DNA of 17,598 nt from VRUE01 sp035997045. GTDB lineage: Bacteria > Actinomycetota > Thermoleophilia > Solirubrobacterales > 70-9. Positions 1 through 7,524 of the stretch are shown one piece after another. The position numbers and the translations under genes were made by a program. The notes under the pieces are model-generated. The model did not search any database and was not told where the DNA came from. It was given only the letters and a program-made list of their open reading frames with translations. How positions within the stretch are numbered: the first letter of the stretch is position 1; each line of letters starts with the position of its first letter. The stretch is from contig DASYIY010000029.1 of assembly GCA_035997045.1 (NCBI GenBank), positions 1-17,598 of the forward strand, given 5' to 3'.

Positions 1-196
1 GTCGGAGGCCCCGATCACTTCGTTTAGCTCATGGTTCTCGAGCACGATCAGCACGGTGTGCGAAGCCGACGGGACCTGGGCAACCTTCGAGAAAGGAGCA
101 GGCTTGGACGAGTCCGACGTCGCGTTGGAGGCGCCGCAGCCCGCCGATCGCCACGGCGGCGGCCAAAAGTGCGACAAACCTCAGTCCGATTCTCAT
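1..196 (-). pseudogene. Phosphoesterase-like lipoprotein, 5' end, frameshifted and cut by window edge
   Basis: From ATG at 196 the protein starts MRIGLRFVALLAAAVAIGG, a classic signal peptide core, but this frame then turns to arginine-rich nonsense. The frame shifted by one base reads a lipobox-like GCGASN, a Ser/Thr/Pro linker, and HTVLIVLENHELNEVIG up to the window edge. That last motif resembles the N-terminus of the phosphoesterase/phospholipase C-like family (PF04185; typical H-V-x-V-I-x-E-N-H). Removing one G from the minus-strand GGG (plus CCC at 140-142) joins the halves as AIGGCGASN, exactly where a lipoprotein cysteine belongs. So this is either a recent 1-bp frameshift or a sequencing error. 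The ATG lies 8 nt after a promoter element (205-236), which fits a leaderless start. Expected role: an exported, lipid-anchored phosphate-ester hydrolase. The catalytic body is outside the window, so the family call rests on one motif. Confidence 0.6.
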
Positions 197-204
197 TCTG
201 GGGC

Positions 205-236
205 ATGATTTGACCGTGTGATTAATGTCAGATGAG
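205..236 (-). promoter_or_regulatory. Composite promoter element A (phosphoesterase gene)
   Basis: Minus strand: half-site CTCATC (236-231), N5, degenerate half-site TTAATC (225-220), N9, -10-like AATCAT (210-205). The half-sites are 11 bp apart and the -10 position matches the other seven copies, although this copy has T rather than C at -10 position 3. The ATG at 196 follows 8 nt later, so the transcript should be leaderless or nearly so. Confidence 0.65.
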
Positions 237-267
237 AGAGCCGGATCAGCCCTGGGATAGACCTCGA

Positions 268-2973
268 TCACTCCTCTCGAAGGACCGCACCCAGAGACAG
301 ACGTCGCAGGGAACGGGCCGCCACGGCAGCGGCGAACAAAGCGCCGGCGACAGCGGCCAGCGCGAGCAGCCCGAGGAACCCCCAAGGGATTGCGAGCTGG
401 TCAGGCGGTGGGTCGAAGACGTGCTGGAGCATCGCGATCAGCATCTCCGCCAGGAGCCAGCCAAGCAGTGCCGCCAGCGCCAGCGCCGCGCCCAGCACCG
501 CAACCGCCTCGCTGCGCACGAAGGCACCGATATCGCGCAGCGAGGCGCCGAGCGCTGCCATCGTCGCGAACTCGTGACGACGCTCGCTGACGACGAGATT
601 GACGAACAGCCACATCGCCGCCGCCGCGAGGACGATCGCGAAAGCTTGCTCGAGTCGGCTGATCCCGGTCAGATCGACGGTGGTGATCGAGCTGACCGTC
701 TGCACCGCCTGCTGGCGGATGTTCTTGACAGAGACGCCGAAGCTTTTGGTCGCGGTCGCGACCCGGGCGGCGACGGTCGCCGGGTCTTCGCTGGTGCTGG
801 CGAAGACGACGTTGGGCCCGCCCGCCCGATCTGCAGCCTGCAGGTAGGAGAGGTTGGCGACCATGAACGAGTCCCGCGGGGCCGAGGGGAACTCCTGAAC
901 GGTGCCGAGGACGTGGAAGGGGACGATGCGGAAGTTGCCGCTGCGGTGGTCGAGCACCCTGAGCCTGAGCAGGTCGCCGACCTTGAGCGAGTAGTCGGTG
1001 ATCGTCTCTTTGGATACGACGATCCCGTCCCGCGTCGCCTTCAGCCGGTCAAGCATCGTCTGCGCCCCGGCGCCGATGAAGTAGGAGTCGCGCAGCGTCG
1101 TCGCCGCCCCGATCGTCGCCGGGTCGATGCCGAAGGTGTCCTGGAGGTCGGGCCCGACGTAGGCGTAGGAATGGTCGACGGGGGAGGTTGCGGCGACCCC
1201 TGGCACCGCTTCGATTCGCTTGGCGAGGCCCGCCTTCGCGGTGACGCCGGGTGGCGCCGTGGCGGTGACGTCGGCGCCGAGGGTCAGCTGGGCATCGATT
1301 CCGGCCTGCTGGCTGTAGGTGGCGGCGAAGACTCCGAGGCTGACCCCGAAGGCGAGCAGCAGGCCGACGAAGATCAGCCCGCGGTTGATCGCCGGGCCTC
1401 GCCGCGAAGCGCTGGCGAGCAGGAAGGTGCGCCTGCTCGGATGTTGCTCGCTTCCGCGCAGGCGGCTCGCGGCCGCGCTGAAAACGGCTCCGCGCAGGCG
1501 GACCAGCAGCAGCGTCGCCCCGATCCAGAGCAGGGTCGGCGCGAAGAACATGTAGATCGACAACGAGAGGGTCGGGTTGGAATCGGGATTGACGACCGCC
1601 GAGAACCCGGTGCTGGCGGTCAGCCAGTAGATCAAGCCGCTGATCGCCAGCGCGACGAAATCGAGGTAGAGCCGTCGCCAAAGCGGCGCACGTCCATCCT
1701 TGGTGCCGCGCCTGCCGGCGGCCACGGTTTGCGACAGCGAGCGCAGGCCGGTGCCGAGCCGCGCCACCATCCCCCCGGCGATCGCCAGCAGCACACATGC
1801 CACGACGACGGTCGCCGCCCTGCTTGTGTTGAGCCCGACGGAGCCTTCGATCAGCAGCGCGACTGAGGCAAATGAGATCCCGGCACCGAGCAGGCCCGCG
1901 AGCAGGCCGACGATGCTCGATTCGCCCGCAGCCATCACCAACAGCTGGCGCCGGCTCGCGCCGCGGGCTCGGAGCAGGGCGAGTTCACGCCGGTCGCGTT
2001 CCACCGTGCCCAGCGCCGCCAGGTAGGCGAGGCCGAGCGCCAGCAGGGCCCCCGGCACCGCGAGCATGATGAAAAGCGCCTCGGCATAAAGCGCGTCGCC
2101 GGCGGCCGTTTCGAGTCCTTCGGAGAGGTTGTCGACGAACTGGATCCTCCCCGGGAAGCTGCGTTCGAGCGAGTTGCGGACCTGCCCGGCGCGCTTCAAA
2201 GCTTCGCTCGGGGTGCCGCCGAGACTGGCGCGATCGACTTGCGCCTGCACCTGCCATTGGATGCCCGACAGCGTCCCCGGCACCGCCGCTGCGGCCGGAC
2301 TTGCACCGCCCAGGGAGGGCAATACGCCAGCGACCGCATGGGCAAACGTCGCGAGGGGCAAGATCGCGATGTTGGCCGGTGGCTGCGCCGGCGCCGGCCC
2401 CAGCTGCGGATTGAGCGGCTGGAAGAGAACGTCGGGGGCGCTGACCAGCGCGACTCCCCCGACCGTGAACTTCTGCGCCGGCACGTGAACGCCGAGGCGC
2501 AGGTTGACCGTGTCGCCGACCTGGGCCCGCAGGGTCGCCGCAAGCTGCTGGTCGAGCACGACCTCACCCGGGCGCAGTCCGCCGCGAAGGAAGCGGAAGG
2601 CGTCGATCTGTCGCAGGTAGCCGGGCGGCACCGCGAGGATCGCTCCGGCGCCCGCGTCGGTGACTCCGGCGGCGCCCCGGTGGCTGACCCCGGCAAAGGG
2701 AGCGGTCGCGACGGCTGAAGCTTGGGCGATGTCAGGCTGCCGGGCGATACCCCCGGCGAGCGAGCGTGCCTGGCCGTAGCTTTCGACCGGGCCTTGAAGG
2801 TCGAGCGGGACGCTGCGGGTCGCCGAGGCGGTCATCGTTCGCAGGGAGTGCCCGATGAAGAGGAGCATCGCTCCGAGCAGGGCGACGGCCGCGGCGAGGA
2901 CGAGCACCTGTGTGGCGGTCTGACCCGGCCTGTGTCGCAGGCGGGCGACGCCGAGCCGCAGCGCCGCGTTCAC
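268..2973 (-). CDS. FtsX/MacB-type ABC transporter permease, two FtsX domains (901 aa)
   Basis: Large inner-membrane permease of an ABC system of the MacB/LolCE/FtsX class, which usually drives lipoprotein or peptide handling, or mechanical transmission across the membrane, rather than classical import. Visible: N-terminal TM at about residues 22-41; an extracytoplasmic domain; a first FtsX block (about 285-400) with RRELALLRARGASRRQLL; several central TMs (about 430-550); a second extracytoplasmic domain; and a C-terminal FtsX block (about 770-890) with HEFATMAALGASLRDI, ending in RRLSLGAVLREE. Two FtsX blocks in one chain make it a pseudo-dimeric permease, so no second permease gene is needed. 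The start is GTG at 2973, overlapping the stop of the upstream ATPase by 4 nt (GTGA), so translation is coupled. It is the last gene of the lipoprotein-ATPase-ATPase-permease operon. The substrate is unknown. Confidence 0.9.
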   Translation of the reverse strand: MNAALRLGVARLRHRPGQTATQVLVLAAAVALLGAMLLFIGHSLRTMTASATRSVPLDLQGPVESYGQARSLAGGIARQPDIAQASAVATAPFAGVSHRGAAGVTDAGAGAILAVPPGYLRQIDAFRFLRGGLRPGEVVLDQQLAATLRAQVGDTVNLRLGVHVPAQKFTVGGVALVSAPDVLFQPLNPQLGPAPAQPPANIAILPLATFAHAVAGVLPSLGGASPAAAAVPGTLSGIQWQVQAQVDRASLGGTPSEALKRAGQVRNSLERSFPGRIQFVDNLSEGLETAAGDALYAEALFIMLAVPGALLALGLAYLAALGTVERDRRELALLRARGASRRQLLVMAAGESSIVGLLAGLLGAGISFASVALLIEGSVGLNTSRAATVVVACVLLAIAGGMVARLGTGLRSLSQTVAAGRRGTKDGRAPLWRRLYLDFVALAISGLIYWLTASTGFSAVVNPDSNPTLSLSIYMFFAPTLLWIGATLLLVRLRGAVFSAAASRLRGSEQHPSRRTFLLASASRRGPAINRGLIFVGLLLAFGVSLGVFAATYSQQAGIDAQLTLGADVTATAPPGVTAKAGLAKRIEAVPGVAATSPVDHSYAYVGPDLQDTFGIDPATIGAATTLRDSYFIGAGAQTMLDRLKATRDGIVVSKETITDYSLKVGDLLRLRVLDHRSGNFRIVPFHVLGTVQEFPSAPRDSFMVANLSYLQAADRAGGPNVVFASTSEDPATVAARVATATKSFGVSVKNIRQQAVQTVSSITTVDLTGISRLEQAFAIVLAAAAMWLFVNLVVSERRHEFATMAALGASLRDIGAFVRSEAVAVLGAALALAALLGWLLAEMLIAMLQHVFDPPPDQLAIPWGFLGLLALAAVAGALFAAAVAARSLRRLSLGAVLREE

Positions 2974-3677
2974 GGCTTCTCCACGGTGAGGATCCGGCCG
3001 TCGGCGAGGCGCACCTGGCGCTCCCAGCGCGCCGCGACCCCTCGATCGTGGGTGGCGATCGCCAGCGCGAAGCCAAAGCGCTCCTGCAGCGCTTCGAGCA
3101 GGTCGAGCACGCGCGAAGCGGTATCGGAGTCGAGGTGGCCGGTCGGCTCGTCGCAGAGCAGCAGCTCAGGCGATTGCGCGAGCGCTCTGGCAAGCGCGAC
3201 CCGCTGTGCCTCTCCCCCCGAGAGCTCGGCCGGCAGCGCGGGCCCCTTTCCCTCGACGCCGACCAGCTGAAGCAGCTCCGCCACCCCCTGCCTCACGGCC
3301 AGGCCGGCTCGCTCCGCGACCCAGGCGGCGAAGGCGACGTTCTCATAGGCACTAAAGGTCGGCAACAGGTTGGAGCCCTGCAGGACGTAGGCGATGCCCC
3401 CCGCCCGCGTCCTACTCCGGGCAGCGGCGTCGAGCGAGGAGAGCACCGCGCCCTTCCAGAGCACCTCGCCCGCGGTGGGGACGAGAAGCCCGCCAAGCAG
3501 GTGCAGCAGCGTCGTCTTCCCCGATCCCGACGGGCCCTGGAGCGCGACGCTCTCCCCGGCTGCGATCGCAAAATCGATCTCCACCAGGGCCGGCACCTCG
3601 GCCTCGCCCTGTTGGTAGAGCACCGAGACATCGCGGCAGGCGGAGAGATCCACAGCCGAGGCGGTGGCAACGCTCAT
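2970..3677 (-). CDS. ABC transporter ATP-binding protein, LolD/MacB type (235 aa)
   Basis: Cytoplasmic ATPase of the FtsX-linked ABC family. Motifs in order: Walker A GPSGSGKTT (about 48-56), Q-loop Q100, signature LSGGEAQR (152-159), Walker B LLLCDEPTG with catalytic Glu (about 172-180), and switch His H210 in ATH. The length is normal for LolD-type subunits. ATG at 3677 overlaps the previous ATPase stop by 4 nt (ATGA), and its own stop overlaps the permease start (GTGA), so all three are translationally coupled. Because this ATPase and the next one are both complete, they probably form a heterodimer on the single two-domain permease; that pairing is inference. Confidence 0.93.
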   Translation of the reverse strand: MSVATASAVDLSACRDVSVLYQQGEAEVPALVEIDFAIAAGESVALQGPSGSGKTTLLHLLGGLLVPTAGEVLWKGAVLSSLDAAARSRTRAGGIAYVLQGSNLLPTFSAYENVAFAAWVAERAGLAVRQGVAELLQLVGVEGKGPALPAELSGGEAQRVALARALAQSPELLLCDEPTGHLDSDTASRVLDLLEALQERFGFALAIATHDRGVAARWERQVRLADGRILTVEKP

Positions 3678-4396
3678 CGCACCACGGCCCCGTCGCGAAG
3701 TTCCACAACTTGGTCGGCGGCGCCGGCGACGACGCGTGAGTGCGTAACGACGACGACAGCGCAGCCGTGCTCGCCTGGCAGCCGCCGCAGCGCGGTGAGG
3801 ACGACCTGCTGGTTTGCGGCGTCGAGCTCGCCGGTGGGCTCGTCGGCGAGGATCAACGGAGCCTTGCGGGCTACGGCGGCTGCGATCGCCACCCGCTGCT
3901 GCTCTCCTCCCGAGAGCGCCATCGCTCGGTGATCCCGGCGCTTGGCGAGCCCGAACTCCTCGAGCGCCTCGGCGGCACGCTCGACCGGGGCCTCGACCCC
4001 TCCGAGGCGCAGCGCGGCGACGACGTTCTCCTGCGCGGTGAGCGTCGGCCAGAGGTTGTTGCTCTGGAAGACGATGCCGACGCCCCGCGCCCTGTATTCG
4101 GCCAGCTCATCCTCGCTTTGGGCGATCAGCGAGCTGCCGAAGCTGCGAACGTCTCCGGCCGAAGCCCGGTCAAGCCCGGCGGCCAGGGCGAGAAGCGTGC
4201 TCTTGCCACAGCCAGAAGGACCGAGGATCGCGACCAGCCCGCCTTTGCGCACCTCGAGGTCGACCCCGCGCAGGGCAACGGTCTCCACCGCGCCCGAGCG
4301 ATAGATCTTGAAGACGTCGTGCATCTCCAGCACCGGCCACTGCGGTGGCGCCTGCCCGACCTCCGGCTCGCGATAGAGGCTCCTTACCTCTGCCAC
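3674..4396 (-). CDS. ABC transporter ATP-binding protein, LolD/MacB type (240 aa)
   Basis: First of two consecutive ATPases. Motifs: Walker A GPSGCGKST (59-67), Q111 in the Q-loop, signature LSGGEQQR (161-168), Walker B LILADEPTGELD (about 181-192), H219 in the switch. All catalytic residues are present. The annotated start is GTG at 4396, 13 nt inside the end of the lipoprotein gene. The N-terminal stretch of about 24 residues before EMHDVFKIY is not typical domain sequence, so an internal start (for example the ATG of EMHDV) is possible. Translation is coupled to the lipoprotein upstream and the second ATPase downstream. The two ATPases differ clearly outside the motifs, so this is not a recent tandem duplication. 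Confidence 0.92.
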   Translation of the reverse strand: MAEVRSLYREPEVGQAPPQWPVLEMHDVFKIYRSGAVETVALRGVDLEVRKGGLVAILGPSGCGKSTLLALAAGLDRASAGDVRSFGSSLIAQSEDELAEYRARGVGIVFQSNNLWPTLTAQENVVAALRLGGVEAPVERAAEALEEFGLAKRRDHRAMALSGGEQQRVAIAAAVARKAPLILADEPTGELDAANQQVVLTALRRLPGEHGCAVVVVTHSRVVAGAADQVVELRDGAVVR

Positions 4397-4926
4397 TGGA
4401 AGCTCTGGCTGATCATCCGGTAGGCATCGACGTTGTCGACTCCGACCGGGGTGGCGAGATCGACCACGGCGACCTTGCCGCCCTGGGCGAATTCGTAGCG
4501 GTCGATCACGATCCGCAGGCGCTTGCCGGTGACCGGGTCGGGAGCGCTAAAGCGCGAGTAGGTGGTCTTCACTCCCGGCTTGTTGCGAGGAGCTCCTTTG
4601 CCGACCGAGATGTGGATCACGTTCGCCTTTTCCTGGAAGGTCACATCGCTGGCCGACCCCTTGCGCGCCCAGCCCTCCGGGTAGCGGATCGCGTATCCGG
4701 CCTGGGGATCGTGGAACAGCAGGAACGTCTGGTTATCGGGGATGTCGCCGGTCGCGGCCGACTGTGCCTCGCTTGGCAGTTCTTCGCCGCTGGATGGCTG
4801 CCCTTCGGTCGTCGCAGTTTCAGCCTGGACCGAACGGGTGCTGGAGCTGCTGCTTCCACATCCGCCGGCCAGCAGGCCTGCTGCGACAAGGGCGCAGATC
4901 AGGGCGATCGACTGCTTGGCTTTCAC
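4384..4926 (-). CDS. Secreted lipoprotein with PsbP/LpqN-like domain (180 aa)
   Basis: GTG start at 4926 chosen because AAGGAGG sits 4 nt upstream; an in-frame ATG at 4959 lies upstream of that ribosome site and would add 11 residues that are not signal-like. N-terminus MKAKQSIALICALVAAGLLAGGC is a lipoprotein signal with the lipidated Cys at 23, followed by a Ser/Thr/Glu-rich linker (24-60). The mature domain contains FHDPQAGYAIRYPEGWAR, typical of PsbP-like/LpqN-LpqT-type actinobacterial lipoproteins. It is the first gene of the ABC operon and overlaps the first ATPase by 13 nt, so it is probably the extracytoplasmic partner of the FtsX-type permease. Expression is driven from element B. 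The biochemical function is unknown. Confidence 0.85.
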   Translation of the reverse strand: MKAKQSIALICALVAAGLLAGGCGSSSSSTRSVQAETATTEGQPSSGEELPSEAQSAATGDIPDNQTFLLFHDPQAGYAIRYPEGWARKGSASDVTFQEKANVIHISVGKGAPRNKPGVKTTYSRFSAPDPVTGKRLRIVIDRYEFAQGGKVAVVDLATPVGVDNVDAYRMISQSFQWQR

Positions 4927-4961
4927 GGTTCCTCCTTGGCAAAAGTTGACCTTCACCAAGA

Positions 4962-4993
4962 GGTGTACTCAGCCCAGATGAGACTCGAATGAG
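4962..4993 (-). promoter_or_regulatory. Composite promoter element B (lipoprotein/ABC operon)
   Basis: Minus strand: CTCATT (4993-4988), N5, CTCATC (4982-4977), N9, -10-like TACACC (4967-4962). Half-sites are 11 bp apart. It overlaps the last codons of the HK1 gene. The GTG start is 35 nt past the -10, leaving a leader of about 28 nt with a strong Shine-Dalgarno, unlike the leaderless members. The -10 lacks the final T seen in the other copies. Confidence 0.7.
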
Positions 4994-6375
4994 AGCAAAC
5001 CGCTAGCTGGGCCGGTCGGCAGCATTAGCCAGACATCCGCTCCGCCGCCGGCTCGATTTGCGACATGAGCCTCTCCACCGTGCGCGCGAGCGATGGTTTG
5101 GACGATCGCCAGGCCAAGGCCGCTGCCGCCATCGCGATCGCTCGACGAGGCCCGGCTGAAGCGCTCGAAGGCACGCCCGAGGAACTCCTCGGGAAATCCC
5201 GCGCCCCGATCGAGCACATGAATCTCGACCGACCCGTTCTCACCAGCGGCCTCGAGGTCGATCCGGCCGGCGCCGTAGCGCAGCGCGTTGTCAACCATGC
5301 TGCCAATTACCTGATCGAGGCGCAGCCGGTCGGCATCGAGCGCCAGCGACCCAGGCGCGGTCACCCTGATCTCCCTGCCCCTCTCCTCGGCCCGGCGAGC
5401 GAAGCGGCGACCGACGCCGTCGAGGGTCTCGACCAAGTTCAGGCGGGTCAAGCGAAGCGGCAGCTCCCCCCGCTCGGTCTGGGCGATCGTCAGCAGGTCC
5501 TCGGAGAGCTGGGTGACCCGGTCGGTCTCCTCGGCGGCCGAGGCCAGCGCGGCGCGAAGTTCCTCCGACGAGCGGCCCTTGGCCAGGGCCAGCTCCAGCT
5601 CCGTCCGCAGGATGGCGAGGGGCGTGCGCAGCTCGTGACTGGCGTCGGCGACGAAGGCTCGCTCGTGCTCCAGCGCCTCGCCGAGGCGGTCGAGCATCTC
5701 GTTCAGTGTCTTGCCGAGGCGAGCCACCTCATCATGGCTCGGCGGAACGGGAAGGCGTCGATGGGGCTCGGCGGCTGAGATCTCGGCGGCTCGGGACCTC
5801 ATCGCCTCGACTGGCTTGAGGGCTGCGGCTGCTACGCCATAGGCGGCGAGAGCGGCAAGGAGAAGGGCGACCGGCCCGCCGCCAAGCAGCAGTTGGGCGA
5901 GATCGGTGAGCGACTCGTCACGCGCCTCGGTCGAGGTGCCGACGACGACGACCCGCTCCTGTCCCCTGGCGGTGACAGGAGCCGCGAGCAGGCGTGAGCG
6001 GTCCTGCAGGCCGGGAAGCGGGCCGCGGTCGAGGAAGATCGGACCGCGAAGCGCCCGGTGCAGCTCGGAGGGAGTGAGCAGTACGTGGTGCCCCACCGCC
6101 AGCGAGGAGTCGGAGACCCGGCCCCTGGTGTCAAGCACCTCGGCGAAGCTCTCGGTGCGGCTGACGAGGTTCTGATGCCCCTCGCGCAGGCCGGAGTCCG
6201 CCTCCTTGATCAGCGCGGCGACGTCGCTCGCGCGCGATCGTAGTCCCGAGTTGATCGTGGCGTCGAGCTCGGAGCTGAAGCGCAGGTAGATGAAGATGCC
6301 GGTGGCGCCTAGGACCAGTGCCATCACCGCGACGAAGATGAGGGTGACGCGGAGGCGGATCGAGACTCGGCTCAA
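4969..6375 (-). CDS. Sensor histidine kinase HK1 (468 aa), OmpR-type system 1
   Basis: Membrane sensor kinase, partner of RR1 just upstream. TM1 is about 10-32, extracytoplasmic sensor about 33-160, TM2 about 162-185, then HAMP (about 186-240), HisKA with FVADASHELRTPL (phospho-acceptor His247), and HATPase with N-box DNALRYGAG (Asn363), G1 DRGAGFP and G2 GGSGLGLAIV (about 416-425). All kinase motifs are intact. Start is TTG at 6375, overlapping the RR1 stop as TTGA, so it is translationally coupled and probably made at a lower level than RR1. Clearly paralogous to HK2: TM1, HAMP and catalytic regions align without gaps over long stretches, while the sensor regions differ much more. The ligand is unknown; a phosphate-related signal is only suggested by the PHO-box-like operators. 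Confidence 0.93.
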   Translation of the reverse strand: MSRVSIRLRVTLIFVAVMALVLGATGIFIYLRFSSELDATINSGLRSRASDVAALIKEADSGLREGHQNLVSRTESFAEVLDTRGRVSDSSLAVGHHVLLTPSELHRALRGPIFLDRGPLPGLQDRSRLLAAPVTARGQERVVVVGTSTEARDESLTDLAQLLLGGGPVALLLAALAAYGVAAAALKPVEAMRSRAAEISAAEPHRRLPVPPSHDEVARLGKTLNEMLDRLGEALEHERAFVADASHELRTPLAILRTELELALAKGRSSEELRAALASAAEETDRVTQLSEDLLTIAQTERGELPLRLTRLNLVETLDGVGRRFARRAEERGREIRVTAPGSLALDADRLRLDQVIGSMVDNALRYGAGRIDLEAAGENGSVEIHVLDRGAGFPEEFLGRAFERFSRASSSDRDGGSGLGLAIVQTIARAHGGEAHVANRAGGGADVWLMLPTGPASGLLSFESHLG

Positions 6376-7052
6376 CCCCCGCCGTCCTTTCTCAAGCGGT
6401 AGCCGACCCCGCGCACGGTCTCCAGCGACTTGACTCCGAAGGGAACGTCGATCTTGCGGCGCAGGTAGCGGACGTAGACCTCGATCACGTTCGAGCGATG
6501 TTCGAAGTCGTACTCCCAGGCCTGGTCGAGCAGCTGCGAGCGGGTCAGCACGTGGCCGGGCCTCCGCATGAAGGCCTCAAAGAGAACGAATTCCTTGGCC
6601 GAGAGCTCGATCTCCGTCTCGCCGCGCCAAACCTGATGCGTCGCCGGGTCGAGTCGCAGCTCTCCGACCTCGACGATCGCCGGCCGCTCGCTCTGGCCGC
6701 GGCGGGCCAGGGCCCGCAGGCGCGCCAGCAGCTCAGCAAAGGAGAACGGCTTGGTCAGGTAGTCATCGGCGCCGCCGTCGAGCCCGGCGATGCGGTCCTC
6801 GAGTGCTCCGCGAGCGGTCAGCATCAACACCGGTGACCAGATTCCCTCGAGACGAAGCCGGCGACAGGTCTCGAAACCGTCGATGCCGGGCAGGATGACG
6901 TCGAGCACGATCGCGTCATAGGCGGAGGACCGGGCCATGCCAATCGCGTCCTCCCCGGTCCCGGCGACGTCGACGGTCAAGCCCTGCTCGCCGAGGCCGC
7001 GCCGGATCAGCGCCGCCATCTTCACCTCATCCTCGACCACCAAGACGTTCAC
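6372..7052 (-). CDS. OmpR-family response regulator RR1 (226 aa)
   Basis: Receiver domain (VEDE acidic pocket, phospho-acceptor Asp51 in VLDVILPG, Thr in MLTA, Lys in LTKPF) followed by a winged-helix DNA-binding domain ending in VRGVGYRL. I place the start at GTG 7052 rather than ATG 7058 for two reasons: the ATG abuts the -10 hexamer of element C with no room for a transcription start, and from GTG 7052 the protein begins (M)NVLVVEDE, aligning exactly with MRVLIVED of RR2 and giving the same length (226 aa). The recognition-helix segment HRSNVIEVYVRYLRRKI is almost the same as in RR2. Element C in its own promoter implies autoregulation. Confidence 0.93.
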   Translation of the reverse strand: MNVLVVEDEVKMAALIRRGLGEQGLTVDVAGTGEDAIGMARSSAYDAIVLDVILPGIDGFETCRRLRLEGIWSPVLMLTARGALEDRIAGLDGGADDYLTKPFSFAELLARLRALARRGQSERPAIVEVGELRLDPATHQVWRGETEIELSAKEFVLFEAFMRRPGHVLTRSQLLDQAWEYDFEHRSNVIEVYVRYLRRKIDVPFGVKSLETVRGVGYRLRKDGGG

Positions 7053-7058
7053 ACGCAT

Positions 7059-7090
7059 AACGTCCCCAGAGGAGATGAATCCCAGATGAG
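7059..7090 (-). promoter_or_regulatory. Composite promoter element C (RR1-HK1)
   Basis: Minus strand: CTCATC (7090-7085), N5, TTCATC (7079-7074), N9, -10-like GACGTT (7064-7059). The GTG at 7052 starts 7 nt after the -10, the normal distance to a transcription start, so the mRNA is probably leaderless. The segment TCTCATCTGGG matches 9 of 11 positions of the Streptomyces PHO-box repeat unit as I recall it (GKTCAYYYRSG). Confidence 0.75.
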
Positions 7091-7185
7091 AAAGACGATC
7101 TCTGATGGGGCCGGCGACGAGTCACCATCGCCATCGAAGGGAACGGCGCTTGCCTACTCCACGCGCTGCAAACAAGGAGAACGCG

Positions 7186-7209
7186 GCCGAGCGCCTGCCC
7201 GCGCTCGGC
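7186..7209 (-). terminator. Hairpin downstream of the His-rich gene
   Basis: Perfect 9-bp stem GCCGAGCGC/GCGCTCGGC with a 6-nt loop, 31 nt past the stop of the His-rich gene. On the minus strand it is followed by CGCGTTCTCCTTGTTT, T-rich but not a clean U-tract, so termination is plausible rather than certain. Confidence 0.4.
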
Positions 7210-7239
7210 TTAGCGGGCTCCTCCATTCCGTCAGCTCAG

Positions 7240-7410
7240 CTACGGGTGATTCGGACCGTGCTCGCCACCGTGATGGTGGTGGTGATGCTTGCCGTGATGG
7301 TGCCCGGGCGGATCGTCCGCGCCGTGCTTTGCCGCGGCCGCTCCAGCCCCGCCGAGGCCCAAGGCAAGGGCAACTGCAAGGGCCGCACTAATGCGAGCAA
7401 CGAGTTTCAC
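7240..7410 (-). CDS. Small secreted histidine-rich protein (56 aa)
   Basis: GTG start at 7410 chosen for the AGGAGG 7 nt upstream; an earlier in-frame ATG (7437) would place nine residues and the ribosome site inside the gene. Residues 1-27 form a textbook signal peptide (MKLVARIS, then Ala/Leu/Gly-rich, ending GAAAA). The mature part is only about 29 residues with 12 His, including HHH (37-39) and HHHHHH (42-47), plus Asp, Gly and Pro. Such composition suggests binding of Zn, Ni, Cu or Co outside the membrane. I know no named family for it. It lies alone between the DUF347 gene and RR1, without the local composite promoter, but has a 12-bp palindrome upstream (7445-7456). Metal binding is inference from composition. 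Confidence 0.75.
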   Translation of the reverse strand: MKLVARISAALAVALALGLGGAGAAAAKHGADDPPGHHHGKHHHHHHGGEHGPNHP

Positions 7411-7444
7411 TTTTCTGCCTCCTAGCTCAGGGTTCACTGCATCT

Positions 7445-7456
7445 ACCCGTACGGGT
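7445..7456. promoter_or_regulatory. Palindrome ACCCGTACGGGT upstream of the His-rich gene
   Basis: Perfect 12-bp inverted repeat 35-46 nt before the GTG of the His-rich gene, a position that would overlap its promoter. It could be an operator for a dimeric repressor. No regulator gene is adjacent and there is no T-run, so it is unlikely to be a terminator for the DUF347 gene. Assignment is weak. Confidence 0.35.
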
Positions 7457-7524
7457 CGCGAAGATCACGCAGGCTCCTTTGGCCGCTGAGCGCAGAGTTG
7501 CTCCTAGGCGATTTCGCGGTTGTC

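Noticed and set aside
192..208. Further CTCATT-N5-GCATGA match on the plus strand near element A
   Set aside because: Second half-site poor, no A at -10 position 2, and no plus-strand gene follows; taken as chance within the phosphoesterase start.
232..1866. Long plus-strand open frame opposite the FtsX permease
   Set aside because: Charged, Arg/Asp/Glu-rich nonsense with no domain; a by-product of high GC. The minus-strand permease has clear TM and FtsX motifs.
7269..7286. Six-His run as a cloning-tag artefact
   Set aside because: It lies inside a natural signal-peptide gene with other His clusters and its own ribosome site, with no vector sequence around it.
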